This document shows positions 62,797-64,000 of a stretch of DNA of 64,000 bases, piece by piece; the first letter of the stretch is position 1; each line of letters opens with the position of its first letter. The position numbers and the translations under genes are program-made. The notes under the pieces are model-generated. The model was given only the letters and a program-made list of their open reading frames with translations, searched no databases and had not been told where the DNA came from. This DNA comes from Anthostomella pinea (lineage: Eukaryota > Ascomycota > Sordariomycetes > Xylariales > Xylariaceae), in NCBI GenBank assembly GCA_963556695.1, contig CAUWAG010000006.1:930001-994000 (forward strand). Reading direction: 5' to 3'.

Positions 62797-64000
62797 ATGA
62801 CCACACCGCGAATCTTCCTCGTCCGCCACGGCGAGACGGAGTGGTCGCTGAGCGGGAAGCACACGGGCAACACCGACATCCCGCTGACGCCCAATGGCGA
62901 GAAGCGAGTCCGGGCGACGGGAAAGGCCCTCGTTGGAGACGACAGGCTGATCGTGCCGAAACAGCTCATGCATATGTGAGTTGTGAATTGCCTCTCTTTC
63001 TTCTCTACAAATAGCCTAGCCCTGGGGGCCCGGGCCCCATCTGATTGCAGACAGGGGTTTCAGATCGACCAGCCCGTGTCTTGGGCAGGGCAAGAAGAGG
63101 CGATGAGGCTCAATCAAGTGGATGAATTAACATGGCTTCCTGTCAACGCCTTGGCGTCGATCACGCACATCACTTGTATGGGACACTTGGGCTGTCGATC
63201 GATCTCCCGGCTGTTCTTGCCTTTTGACCTGTTCTCGTGGATCATGGTTCGATGTCGGCAGTGCATATTGCAAGACACATGAGACCAGCGACACCAACGT
63301 CAATAGGCGCCGCTCATCACACCGCTCGTCTCAGTCACGAAAATCAGAGCAACACCAGTGGCTGACAGACTCCGCCAACAGCTATGTGTCCCCGCGCAAG
63401 CGCGCCCAGCGGACGTTCGAGCTCCTCAATCTCGGCATCAAGGACCCGCTGCCGTGGAAAGAGCACGGCGAGCAGCCCGAGGCCTCGGACCACAATTGCC
63501 AGGCCCGCGTCGAGGTCACGGAGGATATCCGGGAGTGGGACTACGGCGTCTACGAGGGCATTACGAGCCCCGAGATCCGTGAGCGACGCGAGAAGGAGGG
63601 GCTGAACCACGACTGGGATATTTGGCGTGACGGGTGTGAGGGTGGAGAGTAAGTCAACTATTTTGGTACTCCCCATGATAGTCATATGACCTGAGGATGG
63701 ATGCTGGGACTGGACTTGGCTGCTGGTCTCCAACACTTGTATAAGCTGACTAGTCGGTGTTGTATAGGAGCCCCAAAGAGGTCACCGAGCGCGTCGACAG
63801 GCTCATCCAGGAGATCAAGGATAAGTGGCAGGCGCCAGTCATCGGAAAACCCAAAAACGAGGTGTCGAACGGGGACGTGTTGATTGGTGAGAAAAATCCA
63901 TGTTTCGTCCACTTCTCCTATCTTTCTTGTCTGGGGAATTCGGATCCAAGCTGCGGCTGTAGCAAAGCGATGTGCCCTGGCTGTATACACACACTGTCTT
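62797..64000 (+). CDS. Histidine phosphatase, SHB17 (sedoheptulose-bisphosphatase)-like, partial at window end
   Basis: Exons 62797-62975, 63382-63648 and 63768-63886 join in frame; the gene continues past the window. The N-terminus has the histidine-phosphatase RHG box (IFLVRHGETEWSLSGKHTGN) followed by DIPLTPNGEKRV. Exon 2 starts YVSPRKRAQRTFELL and contains REWDYGVYEGITSPEI with the second-shell Glu. Exon 3 ends at NGDVLI, just before the expected second catalytic His block, which is not in this window. In yeast the closest protein, Shb17, dephosphorylates sedoheptulose-1,7-bisphosphate in the riboneogenesis branch of the pentose phosphate pathway. A general phosphoglycerate-mutase-family phosphatase is the alternative. 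The first intron is 406 nt and lacks any coding sign. Confidence 0.88.

Overview
This window looks like nuclear DNA of a filamentous ascomycete (Pezizomycotina). Genes sit one by one on both strands with kilobase gaps and no operons. Most introns are 50-110 nt with GTANGT-like donors, CTAAC/CTGAC-type branch sites and YAG acceptors. There is an AT-rich patch with a repeat-induced point mutation (RIP) signature, a relic of a HET (heterokaryon incompatibility) gene, and a housekeeping set typical of moulds. I cannot name the genus from sequence alone.

Layout. 22-1382 (+) RRT8/LDS-like EI24-type membrane protein. 3946-10371 (+) a secreted Ser/Thr-rich mucin-like giant of about 2,033 aa. 12958-15054 (+) ATP sulfurylase with the fungal C-terminal regulatory domain. 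16843-19551 (+) a conserved 902-aa protein of unknown function. 21343-24336 (+) a TRP/Flc-like membrane protein whose frame is broken by one base near 23572. 24455-26005 (-) a secreted GH5 glucanase. 27197-28138 a decayed terminal-inverted-repeat transposon with a solo LTR nested in it. 29190-30737 (-) an Ubx2/UBXD8-like ERAD protein. 32261-35572 (+) PAN3. 37103-37670 (-) LSM7. 39911-41804 (+) a protein with an internal Zn2Cys6 cluster. 43290-43681 (-) the HET relic. 44268-45526 (+) a RIM2-like mitochondrial carrier. 46851-47644 (-) SNX3/Grd19. 49260-52763 (-) a 1,060-aa RRM protein preceded by a long repeat-bearing pyrimidine-rich leader. About 57701-58453 (-) ARPC4. 58970-60728 (+) the proteasome deubiquitinase Ubp6. 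61232-61717 (-) a small single-pass membrane protein. 61790-62371 (-) a Ser-rich hypothetical. 62797 to the window end (+) a SHB17-like histidine phosphatase, cut by the edge.

The genes are mostly unrelated. The shared themes are mRNA decay and RNA binding (PAN3, LSM7, the RRM protein), ubiquitin/proteasome quality control (Ubx2-like, Ubp6), membrane traffic and actin (SNX3, ARPC4), and the cell surface (mucin, Flc-like protein, glucanase). I see no biosynthetic cluster, CRISPR, rRNA or convincing tRNA.

The points most worth a second look are the nested transposon with its RIP asymmetry, the mucin with its repeated proline-asparagine motif and four-copy cysteine module, the one-base frame break in the TRP-like gene, a possible alternative first exon of PAN3, and the repeat-bearing leader upstream of the RRM gene. 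Intron-exon borders were placed by hand from splice signals, reading frame and remembered family sequences. No alignment or transcript data were used.
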